From NCBI RefSeq assembly GCF_001949145.1, contig NW_019091368.1, forward strand, positions 2,674,859 to 2,738,858: a DNA stretch of 64,000 nucleotides, in the 5' to 3' direction. This document shows, in pieces, positions 1 to 11,497 of this stretch; position 1 is the stretch's first letter; each line of letters begins with the position of its first letter. This DNA comes from Acanthaster planci (taxonomy: Eukaryota > Echinodermata > Asteroidea > Valvatida > Acanthasteridae). The notes under the pieces are model-generated. The model was not told where the DNA came from. It ran no database searches and saw only the letters and a list, made by a program, of their open reading frames with translations. The translations under genes and the position numbers were made by a program.

Positions 1-196
1 GATTAACATAATGAATCCAACCTGAAGTTTCCATCTGACATGCTTGTGGGCAATAAATCATTGTTTTAATGTTCATGTCCTTTTATTCATAAAAAGAAGG
101 AATACGAAGTGCATACGTGTAAGTTGGGTATGAAAGTGTAAGGTTTTGATGAAATGCATCACTAACATTACCACCGGTGTATCTGTCTTCACCTAG

Positions 197-3100
197 GTTG
201 AATTTGATGCACCAATGGAAGGTGACAGTGGCGCAACAACCATTGCCAAAGCAACATTTGATGGGAATGATCTCGAAAAAAAGGAAACTGGATGGGACCG
301 CGTCAAACAGGCATTTGTAGCTGAGTGAGTATGGTTTGTTGGATGCAATTGGTTGATCCGCATGATTGCCTGATCATGCTGTGGTGTTGGTCGATGCTTC
401 AGTTATTCTCAAACTTGTACAGTGTACTTCCTTCTTTTGAAACGGTCTCTCACAGTTGTGAATTAGAAAGAAAGGGTGCCAATTGGATGAAGATAAAATT
501 ATCGACAAATTCTTTCATTCATTCTTTATTTCCACCTAATTATATGCAGTAAAGATATAACAGGAAGGAAAATGGTTGTGGAGGGTGTCCCATAGAAGCA
601 GTGCTTGTCGAGTAGGGATCCCATTTGGAATAATACTCATTATTACGAACAATGCAATAATTATGACATACAAGAAGACAGACGCGTAAACACTTAGTCT
701 TGTAAACCTGTAAGACACAAAAACTAAATGATGTTAAATAGAATTTGAATACCCACTTCATAGTTTAGTTTTATATTTACGTTTGAATGTCCATAGGTTC
801 CCTAGATTCTTTGTAGCGGTGTCATGCAAATCATGCAATAAGATCAACCGATAGCGCAAAGATCAGTTGATGCGTAGATCAAGCAATCAGGCCCAACATG
901 TTTGGCTTTGATGAGGCCTTGTAAACAATGCAGTTTCTTGACAAAGATTTTTGGGGAGATGGAGGAAGAGGGCATTAATTTCTGTTTTCCTCTTAACTTT
1001 TGGCACATTTTCGCAACTCCTTTTCCAATGCGTTTGTGTCAATAAACAAATTAGGGCCTACCGCCCTGTGTAAGACATTTTGAACTGGCAGCCACAATTT
1101 AATATGTTTTTTCGAAACTTAGCTATGACAAAACATACAATAAAAAAATGAAAAAAGAAGATCTGCAGGAACTACGAAATGGTTGGGTCGAGAAATGTAT
1201 TTATGACTGGGCCATATTACTTTGACATTGGTTTCTTTGCAAAGTTACAGTTGTTTTTCTCATTTTCCTTAAAATCTCATATAATTTTAACATCTCAACA
1301 GATTTTAATTACCTGTTTAAATGAGTTTAAGCGGTACCCTTAAAAAGGTTGGATTTGGTTTGTAAATTTTCAGCATTAGTAGATTCCCTTTTGAAGCAAA
1401 GCCTGATACTTGTGTGTTGACTAGAAACATTAGAAATGAAGTTCTTCGGTTTTAGTCATAATATACAGGTTGTAAAAGTTTTGTTTAGACATTCCATACG
1501 GACACTTCCAAACACAGGTACTGAAGAGGAATTGGTCTGTATTCCGATGATGGTATGTTAACTTCTAGTAAGAACTGATTTCAAGTTAGAAAAATCTACT
1601 TTTGGAAAAGGTGAATAATTTGCCTCATTGTTTTGTTCTCATTGTTCAACAGCCAGGAAAATAAGGATATCCCGCGGGAGTTGTACGAAATGATCCTGAT
1701 GGCGACGATGGGCATGCTGATGGGGTATGCCTACGGCGGAGTCCCAGCTTCCAGACATGCCAGAGAACGCTACATACAGAAGAGCGGGGCAGCGATATAC
1801 AGCAGTCGTCTGGAAGCTACGGTAAGTCTCACTGTCACACCAAGCATTGGTCTTGCTGACTTAAAAGCCATCGCTGCGGTCGCACACTGCTGCTTGCTCA
1901 CAAGAGGTTTACAGTTATCAACCCTAACTCCCTTGTTGCTAGGAGGCAACCTCAGTCCCGCAAAATCTCCCAACTGCGTCCATGTAAAAATTGGAAGGAG
2001 CCTCAGCTTGCCAAAGACCCCAATTCTTTCTTGAATATGTACCTTGGAGGGGTGACCACTGCCTCAATCTGTCACTGAAATCGTCCGGCAATTTCTCTCA
2101 GTGCAAATCAAAGATCGTATAGCGCCAAAGGTGCAAGATGGATAACTCTGCCCAAAAGGTGTAATTACCATGGGCGCCATGTAAGCAAGCGATACGCCTG
2201 CGCAGTTTACGGTAATGCTTGGGCACAGGCTCATCAGGTGCACGTGCCTGCCGTGGCACCTGCGCCTTTGCATTAATGTGCATTGCACAGGCCTAATGCT
2301 CGCTCAAATGGCACCCATGCGATTTCACGTTTTACGTGTATTCACTGTGAAGTTCGCCATCTTGCGTGGCGCTATACGATCTTTGGTGCAAATGATATCC
2401 CGGCGCAGTGTGGACAATTCCCAAGTATAATTGGGGCCTTTTTTTTGCTCAGCTGAGCATAACCAACACAAGATCTTTATACAGTGCCTCCTTTGAAATC
2501 AGCCGCACATCTTAGCAGCACGCCTTCTCAATCCTTCAAATCGTCCACTCGTGCAAAGAGCATTGTTGAGGGTCTGGTAAAGTTCAGTGCTCACTGTGGG
2601 TGCGGTGACTTGGTCAAAACAAGCACTTACCCCAAGTTTAAGAACCTGCCACTTTAGTAATGGTGTTTCCCCAGTTTAGCCTATTAAGCAATTTTTACAA
2701 AAAAAAAAAATCTGTTTTCTGCACATTTATTTCACATGGACTTCCTCCGTGTCCGAATTCTCGGCTGTGGCCAAAACTAATAGGTGTCCCTATGGCAGCC
2801 ACTGGCTAGCTGCACCATCCACTTTCCATGGACTTGTGTGTTCCTGTCAGCCATAGCCAGTTGATTTGGACACGGCTATATATTCAGTTCACATTTTCTG
2901 CTAACCGTGCAAGAAGCGCAGCAAACAGCACACTTAAATTCAGAACTACGACTGTCCATGCGTGCAAACATTGGAACATTTATGCCATGGGAGGGTTTCC
3001 AGATCTTTATTCCTCTCTGTCTTTGGCTTCATATTTGTTTTTTTGTGAGTGTGAATTAAACCACACCTGTTGAGATCCTCAAGCTCAGTGCATTTACTAT

Positions 3101-6100
3101 CGCAGTTTGCTGCCAAAGTTTGGAGAATGGCCATAAATACAGTTCTTAAATAGTAATCATTGTAACCTGATTCTGAAGCTCGAGATGAAACTAAAGATGA
3201 GATTAACCACTTGCTGCCGGGGACCCGTTTTTCGAGCACATGGGCTTTAAACACGAAGCCGGGGAGCCCAAAACCGGGACAAAAGAGCTGGGCCTTGTAA
3301 CAAAAGACCGTGCCCAGTACAAAAGACTGAGCTGCTGGGCATTACCGACAATTTTTCACTCTCAATTGTGGAGATAATCCTGCCTTATTTTGAAACAGTA
3401 TACCATGGTTTCGGGCATTCAGTGCGAGCGGATTACCACCGGGGACAAAAGCGCTCTACCACTGCAGCAATGAGCCACACAGCACCGCTGCACGCTTATC
3501 TGGCCCCTATTGAAAAGAGGTCAGCAGCGCACTGTGCCAGGTTCATGAACAAAAGAAAGTTATATAACACCGCACAATCTGGGCTCTTTTTACAAGGCTG
3601 CAGGCCTGGCTGAAATACTCGGGTGTCAATAGATTTTGTTTGTCAGGCCACCAGAGAGTAATTCATGTGGGTGTAAATGTCCATTAATTGAAATGATGAA
3701 TTTTTGAAAATTTTTGAAAAATGAAAATCTTGAAACTCGCCCGTATGTGTGCACTACATTTTTCAAACCGGCAGCATGTGGTTAAGCCAAAATTTGGAGA
3801 GAAGATGGTAAAATATCATACCCTTTTGTTCAGAAAAAACATTTAATGATGCACGTGGCACGGTATCTGTGGTAATAGTTAAACTTCAGCAGCATTAGCA
3901 AGCCTTTGGTGTGAATAGTTTGGATTTTGTTCTTTTTTTTCTTTGTTTTGATTTTGTTTTTCTCATTTACAGGGTGCTTCTTACAATGCAGGAATGCGAG
4001 GCTTCATACGTTATGGGTATCGCTGGGGCTGGCGGACGGCATTGTTGGCAGCTGGCTTCCAGTGAGTTGTCCAACATTGACCCTGTGTTGATCAGTAATA
4101 ATAACCCAGCACTAAGGTTTAGCTTGAAATAGTTATTAACACCATCGAGGATAACATGCTACTGAAGCAGCCAAACTGTGCTAATTTTACCCTAGTATTG
4201 CCCACTTGTGCCTCGTGATGGTTTATTCGGGTTCAGACCACGTACAGACCACATACTTTCCAAACCGTATTCAGAGGGAGAACTGCTCAATGTGATTATG
4301 TCAGCTTTTTCACATAATTTACTACATCCATGGCAACCTAATATGGTGGTTTACTGTGTCTGTCTTTTCCAAGCCCAGAATCGATTGCAGTTAAAAAAAG
4401 AATTTCTTAAATGTAATACCAAACCTGCCCTTATTGTAATCTGGAAAATTGATCCCTATCATTTCAACTTCTTTCAACACACTTTCATATATTTATCTCC
4501 CATGTACTTGGAAACGTCTTGCGAACTTGAACTGTCTTTTCCTAATCTCTGTAGTGGCATCAGCACATTCATGGCAGTGTACAGAGACAAGGTAGACATG
4601 ACAAATTACGTCAGTGCAGCAGGTGAGCTGAGCTGGTCGCTTTGTGGCAACCATAGTCATCTTAAAAGCCTAGATGAGACATTTCCTTGTGAAATTACTG
4701 TCAAATGCTGCATGTTAATGATGCGCGCGAATGTGACTCAACTCCACAGAGTGTTACATAATGGTGCTACAGTCTGCTTGAAGCACTCTTTTTTACATAC
4801 GAAAAGTTACAGTGTACGTAATGCTTTGTCCGGTTTCTGCATAGTAAAAGTGCATACTATTTGTAGTTTTGCAAGTGTATCCGGTTCGTAAGTGTGACGT
4901 CATTCAGCTTAAACCACGCCCACTGCACATGCACCGCACATAGAGATAAATGCACTGATCGCCGTTTACATGGAACCGGAAGTAAACAGGCAACTTCAGC
5001 GATCGTTTAATGGGAGCCTGTAAATCGTGGCGTGTCTGCCTTTGTGATGAAGTCACTTACGAACCGGATAGCCACACCCTCTGGATACCGGATACCGGTG
5101 AGAGGTACTCTTACGGTGTATGTTTGTACGTTTGATTCTGCTACTTTAACGGTAACTGTCATTAAAATTTGAACTGTCTGTTGTAAAAAAGAGTAGGATG
5201 GTTCTAAGAATTTTTCTTAATATGAATGGTTCTAAGATTAATTGTTTTCAGAAGTGATGTACACTGTTTCTGGTTATAGCAAATATAAAACCTTGGTCCC
5301 GACTGCGTTATGTGCACAGTGAATGAGAATGGCACTCCTCTTCGTATGAAATTCTGATATAACAAACGCCATAGCTAAATCCAGCTGAGTTTGTATTAAC
5401 GAGAGAGGGTTTTAACTTGATTGTGTCAGTTGGATGTAATGGCACTCTTCATGCAAAATATTAGATTAAGCACCAACCCTGTTTGCCTCAAATTTCAATC
5501 TCTGATGTATCTTTTCCAATTTTCATTCCCTGCCCTCTCACTCCTCTTGTCTCTGTGTGTCTGTCACTTTGTCCGTCTTTCGCATTGCCACAATCAGTGG
5601 TAACAGGTTCACTGTACAGAGTCAACCTTGGTCTGAGGGGTTTAGTCGGGGGGGCATTTGTCGGTGCCGTCGTCGGGTAAGTAGAACAACCTGAACTGAT
5701 TGAAGAATAGTGAAATACAAAGAGGTCAGAACAGCATAAAAGCACACGTGTGCACGAGAAGCCTATGTACTGATGGTGCACTTTGTTTACATATGCACTT
5801 TTCCTGTGGAGCCACTGGGAGCCCATGGTCCACTGACCACCATAGGAAAGCACACATAAACCAAGCGTGGTACCGTGAGTAGAGCGGCAGATTGGTATCT
5901 TGAAACTAAGCCAGGTTCATTGTTAATGTGTGCATTATTTGTTTTTTGGATGGCCGCAAATGTAATATTTGTAACCAAATGTTCTCCTTGTCTTTTGTGT
6001 GCAGTATTCCAGCTGGCCTTATCTTAATTGGAGTGCAGAAACTGCAAGGAGAGACTATGTTGGAGAAGAATAAACGAGACCGTCGGGAAAAAGCAATTGC

Positions 6101-6540
6101 CAGAGAAAAAGAGTTGTAAGTGACCGACTGCTCTGTAAGAGTAGGGCCAGAAGGCTGTAGTTCCCCAGGGGTCCATCCCCACCCCTTTCCCCCTCCCTGA
6201 GGACAGTCATTCAGCTGACGGAGATTTGAGTTAATTAGTCTCTCATCCATCCATCCATTGATCAACCACCAACCCTTCAGCAGGGAAATTTAAACCGAAT
6301 GTGATCAGAACGTCGATCCATAGTTTTCAACAAGGGTTGTTAATAAGCTCGTCTAAATCAAAGTGTTTTAAACAGTAATAGGTTTGAGTGACGGTTCTTT
6401 CCTTTATACTCTGTACGCAATCTTTTTTTTTTTTCTTCAGGGAATTAAGGAGGCAAACAACGCCTCTGCTGCTTGACTACATGGAGAAGAATATGAAACA
6501 GAGCAGCAAGCCGGAGAACAGTGAGGCTGCTTCAAGTTGA
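197..6540 (+). CDS. TIMMDC1: TIMMDC1-like complex I assembly factor (5' partial)
   Basis: Seven exons join in frame: 197-324, 1653-1821, 3973-4061, 4555-4622, 5598-5676, 6005-6115 and 6441-6540 (TGA), about 247 residues. All junctions are GT-AG. The protein matches the Tim17/Tim22-like TIMMDC1 family: ETGWDRV near the start, GYAYGGVPASRHARERY, RGFIRYGYRWGWRTA and GSLYRVNLGLRGLVGG are family blocks, with Gly-rich membrane helices and a basic C-terminal coil (EKNKRDRREKA). In animals TIMMDC1 is an inner-membrane factor needed to assemble the membrane arm of respiratory complex I. Exon 197-324 begins at a splice acceptor (cacctag), so the real start, and any N-terminal targeting region, lies left of the window; the family is about 285 residues. 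It is convergent with twinfilin. Exon structure is read directly; function is from family knowledge. Confidence 0.93.
2100..2393. mobile_element. Foldback MITE-like inverted repeat in TIMMDC1 intron
   Basis: The two ends of this stretch are inverted copies of each other. CAAAGATCGTATAGCGCCA at about 2109-2127 recurs in reverse complement around 2366-2384, and the similarity extends through GCAAGATGG. The middle is partly self-complementary as well (GTGCACGTGCC near 2237). It lies inside the intron between the exons ending at 1821 and starting at 3973. No clear target-site duplication was seen, so the exact ends are uncertain. Confidence 0.55.
3203..3785 (+). mobile_element. piggyBac-like MITE, family A, copy 1 (TTAA flanked)
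   Basis: The element is bounded by 18-bp terminal inverted repeats differing at one base: TTAACCACTTGCTGCCGG at 3203-3220 and its inverted partner CCGGCAGCATGTGGTTAA at 3768-3785. TTAA at both edges fits the target-site duplication of piggyBac transposons. No transposase is encoded, so it is non-autonomous. A second copy in the opposite orientation lies at 58881-59402 and shares about 80% identity over long blocks. It sits in the TIMMDC1 intron just upstream of the exon at 3973. Confidence 0.78.
4880..5068 (-). mobile_element. TA-flanked MITE, family B, copy 1
   Basis: A 189-bp element with inverted ends TCCGGTTCGTAAGTG (4880-4894) and CACTTACGAACCGGA (5054-5068), flanked on both sides by TA (4878-4879 and 5069-5070). 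A TA duplication is typical of Tc1/mariner-type insertion. Its interior matches, in reverse complement, a longer copy at 34923-35254 (shared CCACGATTTAC, GATCGCTGAAGTTG, ACTTCCGGTTCCA, GTGGGCGTGGTTTAA). No coding capacity. It lies in the TIMMDC1 intron 4623-5597. Confidence 0.82.
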
Positions 6541-7237
6541 TGAAATGCTCACGTTTGACCCTGGCCCTTTCACCTAACCACTTAAATATGAGTATTCTTC
6601 AAGCTGTAGCCACCTGCCAGTGGTGGGCCACTGGTGGGCCAGTGTGTGCATTGTGTGTGCCGTGGACCACGCGCAGGAGCAATAGGTGATACCTTTTGAT
6701 GACCCATAAGAGTTCCTGTGTGGGGCACTCACCACGTGTGCATGCGACATGGAGTTCATGGGACTTTTTCATTGGAATGTGCACAACTTTTGCATCATTG
6801 GGTGGGTACCAGAGCGTGGTAGCAATGGCACACAAGTGATTGTCGTCTGTTTGTCACCGTGTAGGGAACGGCAGAGATTCACTCGTGGAGTCCATACACA
6901 GAGCTAGAGGCCTACGTCATTGCTGAGGGACCTTATCAGTGACTGGCAACATTGGCTCAAAAGGAGAATTGTCTTCCAAGGTGACAGGTTATCAAAGTGC
7001 TGCCGTCAAACTGCTGCCCTAACCTCGTGTACAAAATGGATGGAAATAGATTGATATGAAAATGGTAACCGGACAAGACATATTATTTCACATGTACACA
7101 GTGCTTTTCCCTGCTCTCTCCACCTTGATGAGCAGGAGCACTCCCTCATCGGTTGGAAAGAGCCACAACGGTGGGGAATTTTGTTGGTAGTGACACGCAT
7201 GCAACACATACATCTTGTAGTCATTCATGAACCATTG

Positions 7238-7312
7238 AAGTGGAACTTTCCTACCAAAGGAGCCTCGAGTGCCAGGAAAATTGCGCCCTCTCTTGGTCCC
7301 GCTCGGGTCCCA
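7238..7312 (-). repeat. Dispersed repeat family C fragment
   Basis: On the minus strand this reads GGGACCAAGAGAGGGCGCA, then a segment containing GGCTCCTTTGGTAGGAA. The same order of blocks appears on the plus strand at 37678-37870 and 41513-41697, so three copies of one unknown repeat family are present in the window. Confidence 0.5.
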
Positions 7313-8749
7313 TTAGGCAGCATCACAGCTTTAATGATTTGAATGCTATACTGTGAGAACTGAACAGTGTCACAGTTCATCAGACCGGCTTTTGATTTTA
7401 AGATTACTCTTTTAAACTGGAAAGTACAATACAAAGTAAAAATCTGCATTTCATCAGTTTGCGTATTATGTTCTTTATTTAACTGTGACTGATTGCCTGT
7501 GGATGTGTAGAAAAGTCAACATGACCAAAAATGTATTTTTCCAAGGCAAAATTACTAAAAAGGGACTGTATACTTCAGTCAAGTGAAGGAATATATAAAA
7601 TGCAGGGAAGTCGTGTAAGGAAGAAAGAATCTAAATTTATCCATTCCACATGCTTAGTATAAAAATGTGGAATTAAATGATGTACAAGAAACTGATGGTT
7701 GCCGTGGATTCAGAGTTACAAGAGTTACGTTTTTACCAACTTACATTAAACTGTACTGAAGATTAGATCTTCATCCTCTCTGTGCTTAACTTTTAGAGGA
7801 GTTATTTCACATTTTAGTGCAATTTCACCCACCCCCCTGCCACCAGAGGACTGGAGCCAATGCAGAAAGTCAAGCTGAGGGAAACCTATTTAAAACTTGT
7901 CGTCTATCCACAGTTCAACGGGACAAGTGACTGGGCCTGTGTGCCTTTTTCACCCACATGACTGGATTGCGCTAAATGTAAACAATACCACCACATGTGG
8001 ACCGCCTTGGCCACGGTGATCGCATATATTCCTACGGGCAGCTTCAACCACGTACAAGGGCATGCGCAAACGCTGTATGTTTGACTAATTTGTCTTGAAT
8101 AAGTAGATTACCACCACAACACATGGCAGTTCGGCATGGTTGTGACATCACAGGAAAAAGGTCTATAGCTTATCCCAGATTAGACACTGACTTGGCTTAG
8201 AGGTCAGATGCAAGATTCTCCACTTATCTGTTATGTCCTTTGACACCATACCTTCTGTATCTCGTGATGAAGTACAGGGCAAGTGTTCTGGGTCATCCAT
8301 GGGCTAATCAAGTGTACCTTCGTACTACTGATACACCTATAATGCCTTTATGATGTTTCTTATACAACGGTGTATCATGAACCGTTTTTTTGGGGGGGAG
8401 GTGGCAGGGGACAGTTTTTTTCTATAGATGCAAAAACTAGGGATTTCTTTATGTAACCTTGGCAACGTGCGAGGCAACATTCTTGGGCTTTCTTTATGCT
8501 TTGGGGAAAAAGGGAAATGAAGTAGTCCCAAAACTGTATCGTTCTTCGCATAAAAATGAACCCGGGAGTATGATGACCCCTATTCCCCCCTTCCAAATAA
8601 ACCTGTGTACTGACCTAGGGGCTGCTTCCTAGGTTGAGCACACTCGGGATCCATTTAAGCACTGATGGCATGTAAGAAAAGTTTAAATCTTCCATTTTTG
8701 GTGAATTTGCAAAATTTCTTTCAAAATTCCTGTGCAAATGCTTGGATTC

Positions 8750-8755
8750 AATAAA
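8750..8755 (+). terminator. Candidate polyadenylation signal for TIMMDC1
   Basis: A canonical AATAAA hexamer at 8750-8755 (GGATTCAATAAAACC). A second AATAAA is at 8596-8601. Neither can be proven without transcript ends. Confidence 0.35.
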
Positions 8756-9100
8756 ACCAATACAGAAAGGCTTGTGGTAAGGTTTTAACCTTGTTCAAAG
8801 TTATTACGTGATACAGGTAGTTTTATGTACAATTTGAGATACATCCTCAGTGCATTTAATAATAAGAAAGCTTTTCTAATACAATTCAGACAAGTGTGAC
8901 CTGTCACCACAAAATGAGCTTCAAATTGGACTTTTAAAAATAGATCTGTATTTGAGGAAAATGCAGAACAAGAGCTTTTCCACGGTATACAGCATCGCAG
9001 TGCTGGACTGCATTACCCCAAATGCATGTATTGATTGCAAACTGAAGTTGTAAAAACAGCATTTGTGAAAATGACACTTGTAAATCTCACATCATATTAA

Positions 9101-9284
9101 CCCCTTCATGACGGGATTATTTTGACCGCGACTGCTGGACTGTGACATGCCATGAATGGAGGGCTTTGTCCAGCAGCAGGCCCCATTGATGAACCAGCAG
9201 CTTCATGGTGAATAGACTGTATGTGTGGTATGCACTAATGCTCACACAGTGGTGCAGTAGTAGCAGTCATCCGTAGTGAAGGGG
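9101..9284. mobile_element. Short piggyBac-like MITE with TTAA duplication
   Basis: A 184-bp element with inverted ends CCCCTTCATGACGG (9101-9114) and CCGTAGTGAAGGGG (9271-9284), 12 of 14 bases matching, flanked by TTAA at 9097-9100 and 9285-9288. The interior contains a further inverted block (GCTGGACTGTGACATG against TCCAGCAGCAGG). It is a different TIR family from the element at 3203-3785 but has the same TTAA specificity. Confidence 0.72.
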
Positions 9285-9899
9285 TTAAAGTAAGAAACCT
9301 GTCAGCTAACAGAAATGGCATGACATTACATCTAAAAGATGTTCCATAGATGACAACTGACAAATAAGCACAGGACTTGGAGATGAACGTTTGCTTGACA
9401 ACAAAACAAAAATCGGCCGCAGGCCTCCAAATTCAGCTTTGACTCAATGCACTGAGATAGAACAATTGCTTTTTTTACAGCCCGTTTCGTTGTGACAGGT
9501 CACAAAGAGCAGTAGACATACTTCAAAATATCTATTACCTGATAAATGACAAAATTAAGAATTCTAGTTAAAGACACACTTCCTCCAAATTTCACCCTAC
9601 TAGATCAAAACTGCAAAAATATACTTTTGGCCAATCATTTACAGAGTCCATTCATTTAGTATAAAAAAAAATTGATTCTAAACCATTAGAAGCCTAAACC
9701 ATTTGAAAATTTGCCAGTATCAACTGACGGGTCCAAGACCGCCGCACTGATGGAAGTCATGTTGATGATTAGGTTGAGCTCGCAGTCAGACTCCTTCAGA
9801 CCGTGTCGCTGATCTCCACGTGAAGTGAACAGGAACTCAATATTGACTCAAAATGCAACATTCCCTTAGTTTGCCACTGAGCCTTCTCCACTTTGACAT

Positions 9900-10075
9900 A
9901 ATATGGGCGTTTCACAATAGTGTGCCTCCGAGAGTTTGCAACGTGTTGGCCAATCACAGTGCGTGAAATCTGTCGACCCAATGTGCATTTGGAAAGGGTC
10001 AGCAGATTTCGCGCGCTGTGATTGGCCAACCCATTGCAAACTCTTGGAGGCGCACTATTGTGAATAGCCCGTATT
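9900..10075. mobile_element. Foldback MITE, about 68-bp arms
   Basis: The left arm from 9900 (AATATGGGCG, then TTCACAATAGTG, GTTGGCCAATCACAG, GAAATCTG) is repeated in reverse complement up to 10075, at roughly 88% identity over about 68 bases, with a short central loop near 9975-10005. It can fold into one long hairpin. The arms carry a CCAAT motif in mirrored orientation. No coding potential is credible here. Confidence 0.7.
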
Positions 10076-11497
10076 GGAAGTGACAAGTTTGATTTAACAT
10101 TAAAATGAAAGGGTAAAACTTTTTGCCAGGTGAATAAATCAACTTTGCTTTTCGTGGAAAGCAGCAATTCAGTGGGATAGGATTCCAACCTCCGACTGCT
10201 GGAATACTTCATTGGTTCAACTGACTGAGATGTGTTGCCTATGTATAACTCTCGTGCAAACATTTCTGAGTTACACAGTTCTAGCATGCATTTTGTCTTG
10301 ATTGAAAAGCTGGAGTAAAGCTGTTTCTTTTGTAAGCCCGCTCCTAAAAAACCCCAAATGAGGTTTAAGTACAACCTAGCTACCTTGTATAAATGTAACA
10401 TCCAAGTAACTGTGTGGTGGTTTACAAAGCTCTATGTATACAAGCAATTCTATTCTGTGACCACTGTTGCAAAACTTGCCAGCAAAAATGACCTACCTCG
10501 CCGATGGTACAAACATATTATCACTTAACCACCGACATCAGGCTGCATGTGAATGTCATGACTGCAGCTTACTGTAACACACGTGCTTATGGGAAGTAAC
10601 TTAAGCCACTAGCCAGAGGCTTTCACTTTTGCATGTGTTGCATGCTGGTTGTAGACGGAACTGTTGGATGCAGCCTTGTGCATCAAAAATCAACCGAAGA
10701 TATACAATGTTGAGCCAATCTAGGAATTTTGTAACGGTGAAGCCCCGTGATTCTAATGCAACCCTGAATGGGTACTAAAGGGCATCTGGCATGAGAATGA
10801 ACCAAACACCACAAGCCATCTCAATGGCCACTTGAAAACAAAAAACTTGAAAAAATGGACTATTGGATTAAGGCCAGTGATAACAATTGCAAGACAAACT
10901 GATAAAATAGTTAACACTGATCGGTGTTCACAGTTTGGTGTTCAAGGGAGGTCCACACGAATTAAGTTCGAACTTAGATTAGGAGAAAATAATAAAATGA
11001 TCAAATTTTTATGTCATGAATATATGGTTGCTGTCAGGAACATCATAACTCGCTTTAACAGTAGCATGTTTTGTTGTTTCATTGATGGGCAGAATTCAGT
11101 TCAAACAGGAAAGTGTTCACTGTTGACAATCTCTCAACCAAAAACCTCCTAGTCACCTTGATGTCTATGAGGTTTTGGAGGATTTCACATAGCCCAGCCA
11201 ACACTGCCTTGGGTCTTGAGTTTAGGTAGAAAAACCTTCTTTGCTGAATTCCTAGGGAGTTAAGGCAGTCAATCCCTGATGATTCCTCAGCTAGTAGAAA
11301 TTGTTGGCAACAAAATTATATCAGCATACAGTTCATGTTTTCCCCCAACTTTTTTAGTTCCACAAAACATTTGTGAATCCTGCTGCCAATCCTGTTTTCA
11401 CACCAAGAGGGTTCGTATTATCCATTCCATCAGATTTCTTTTTCATAACTACAACTGTTATTAAAGGCCTTGATATTACTTAAAAAAAAAATTGATT
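10076..11497. other. Intergenic / probable twinfilin 3' UTR side
   Basis: AT-rich sequence without recognisable exons or repeats. The part adjoining 11497 should be the 3' UTR of the minus-strand twinfilin gene. I saw no clear minus-strand AATAAA. Confidence 0.4.

Larger units (their letters stand above)
6541..9096 (+). other. TIMMDC1 3' UTR and downstream intergenic DNA
   Basis: No coding exon is visible. Candidate polyadenylation signals AATAAA occur at 8596-8601 and 8750-8755, which would imply a 3' UTR of about 2.1 kb for TIMMDC1 if used. A short dispersed-repeat fragment is at 7238-7312. Open frames here are short and show no family signature. Confidence 0.45.

Noticed and set aside
3368-3613. 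81-codon open frame
   Set aside because: It lies entirely inside the TTAA MITE 3203-3785, and the second copy does not keep the frame as a protein.
4208-4891. 227-codon open frame on the plus strand
   Set aside because: It is intron sequence that happens to stay open through TIMMDC1 exon 4555-4622; only that exon matches the family.
9796-10401. 201-codon open frame on the minus strand
   Set aside because: It runs straight through the foldback MITE at 9900-10075, has no family signature, and lies in the spacer between two convergent genes. The open frame appears to be chance plus repeat sequence.
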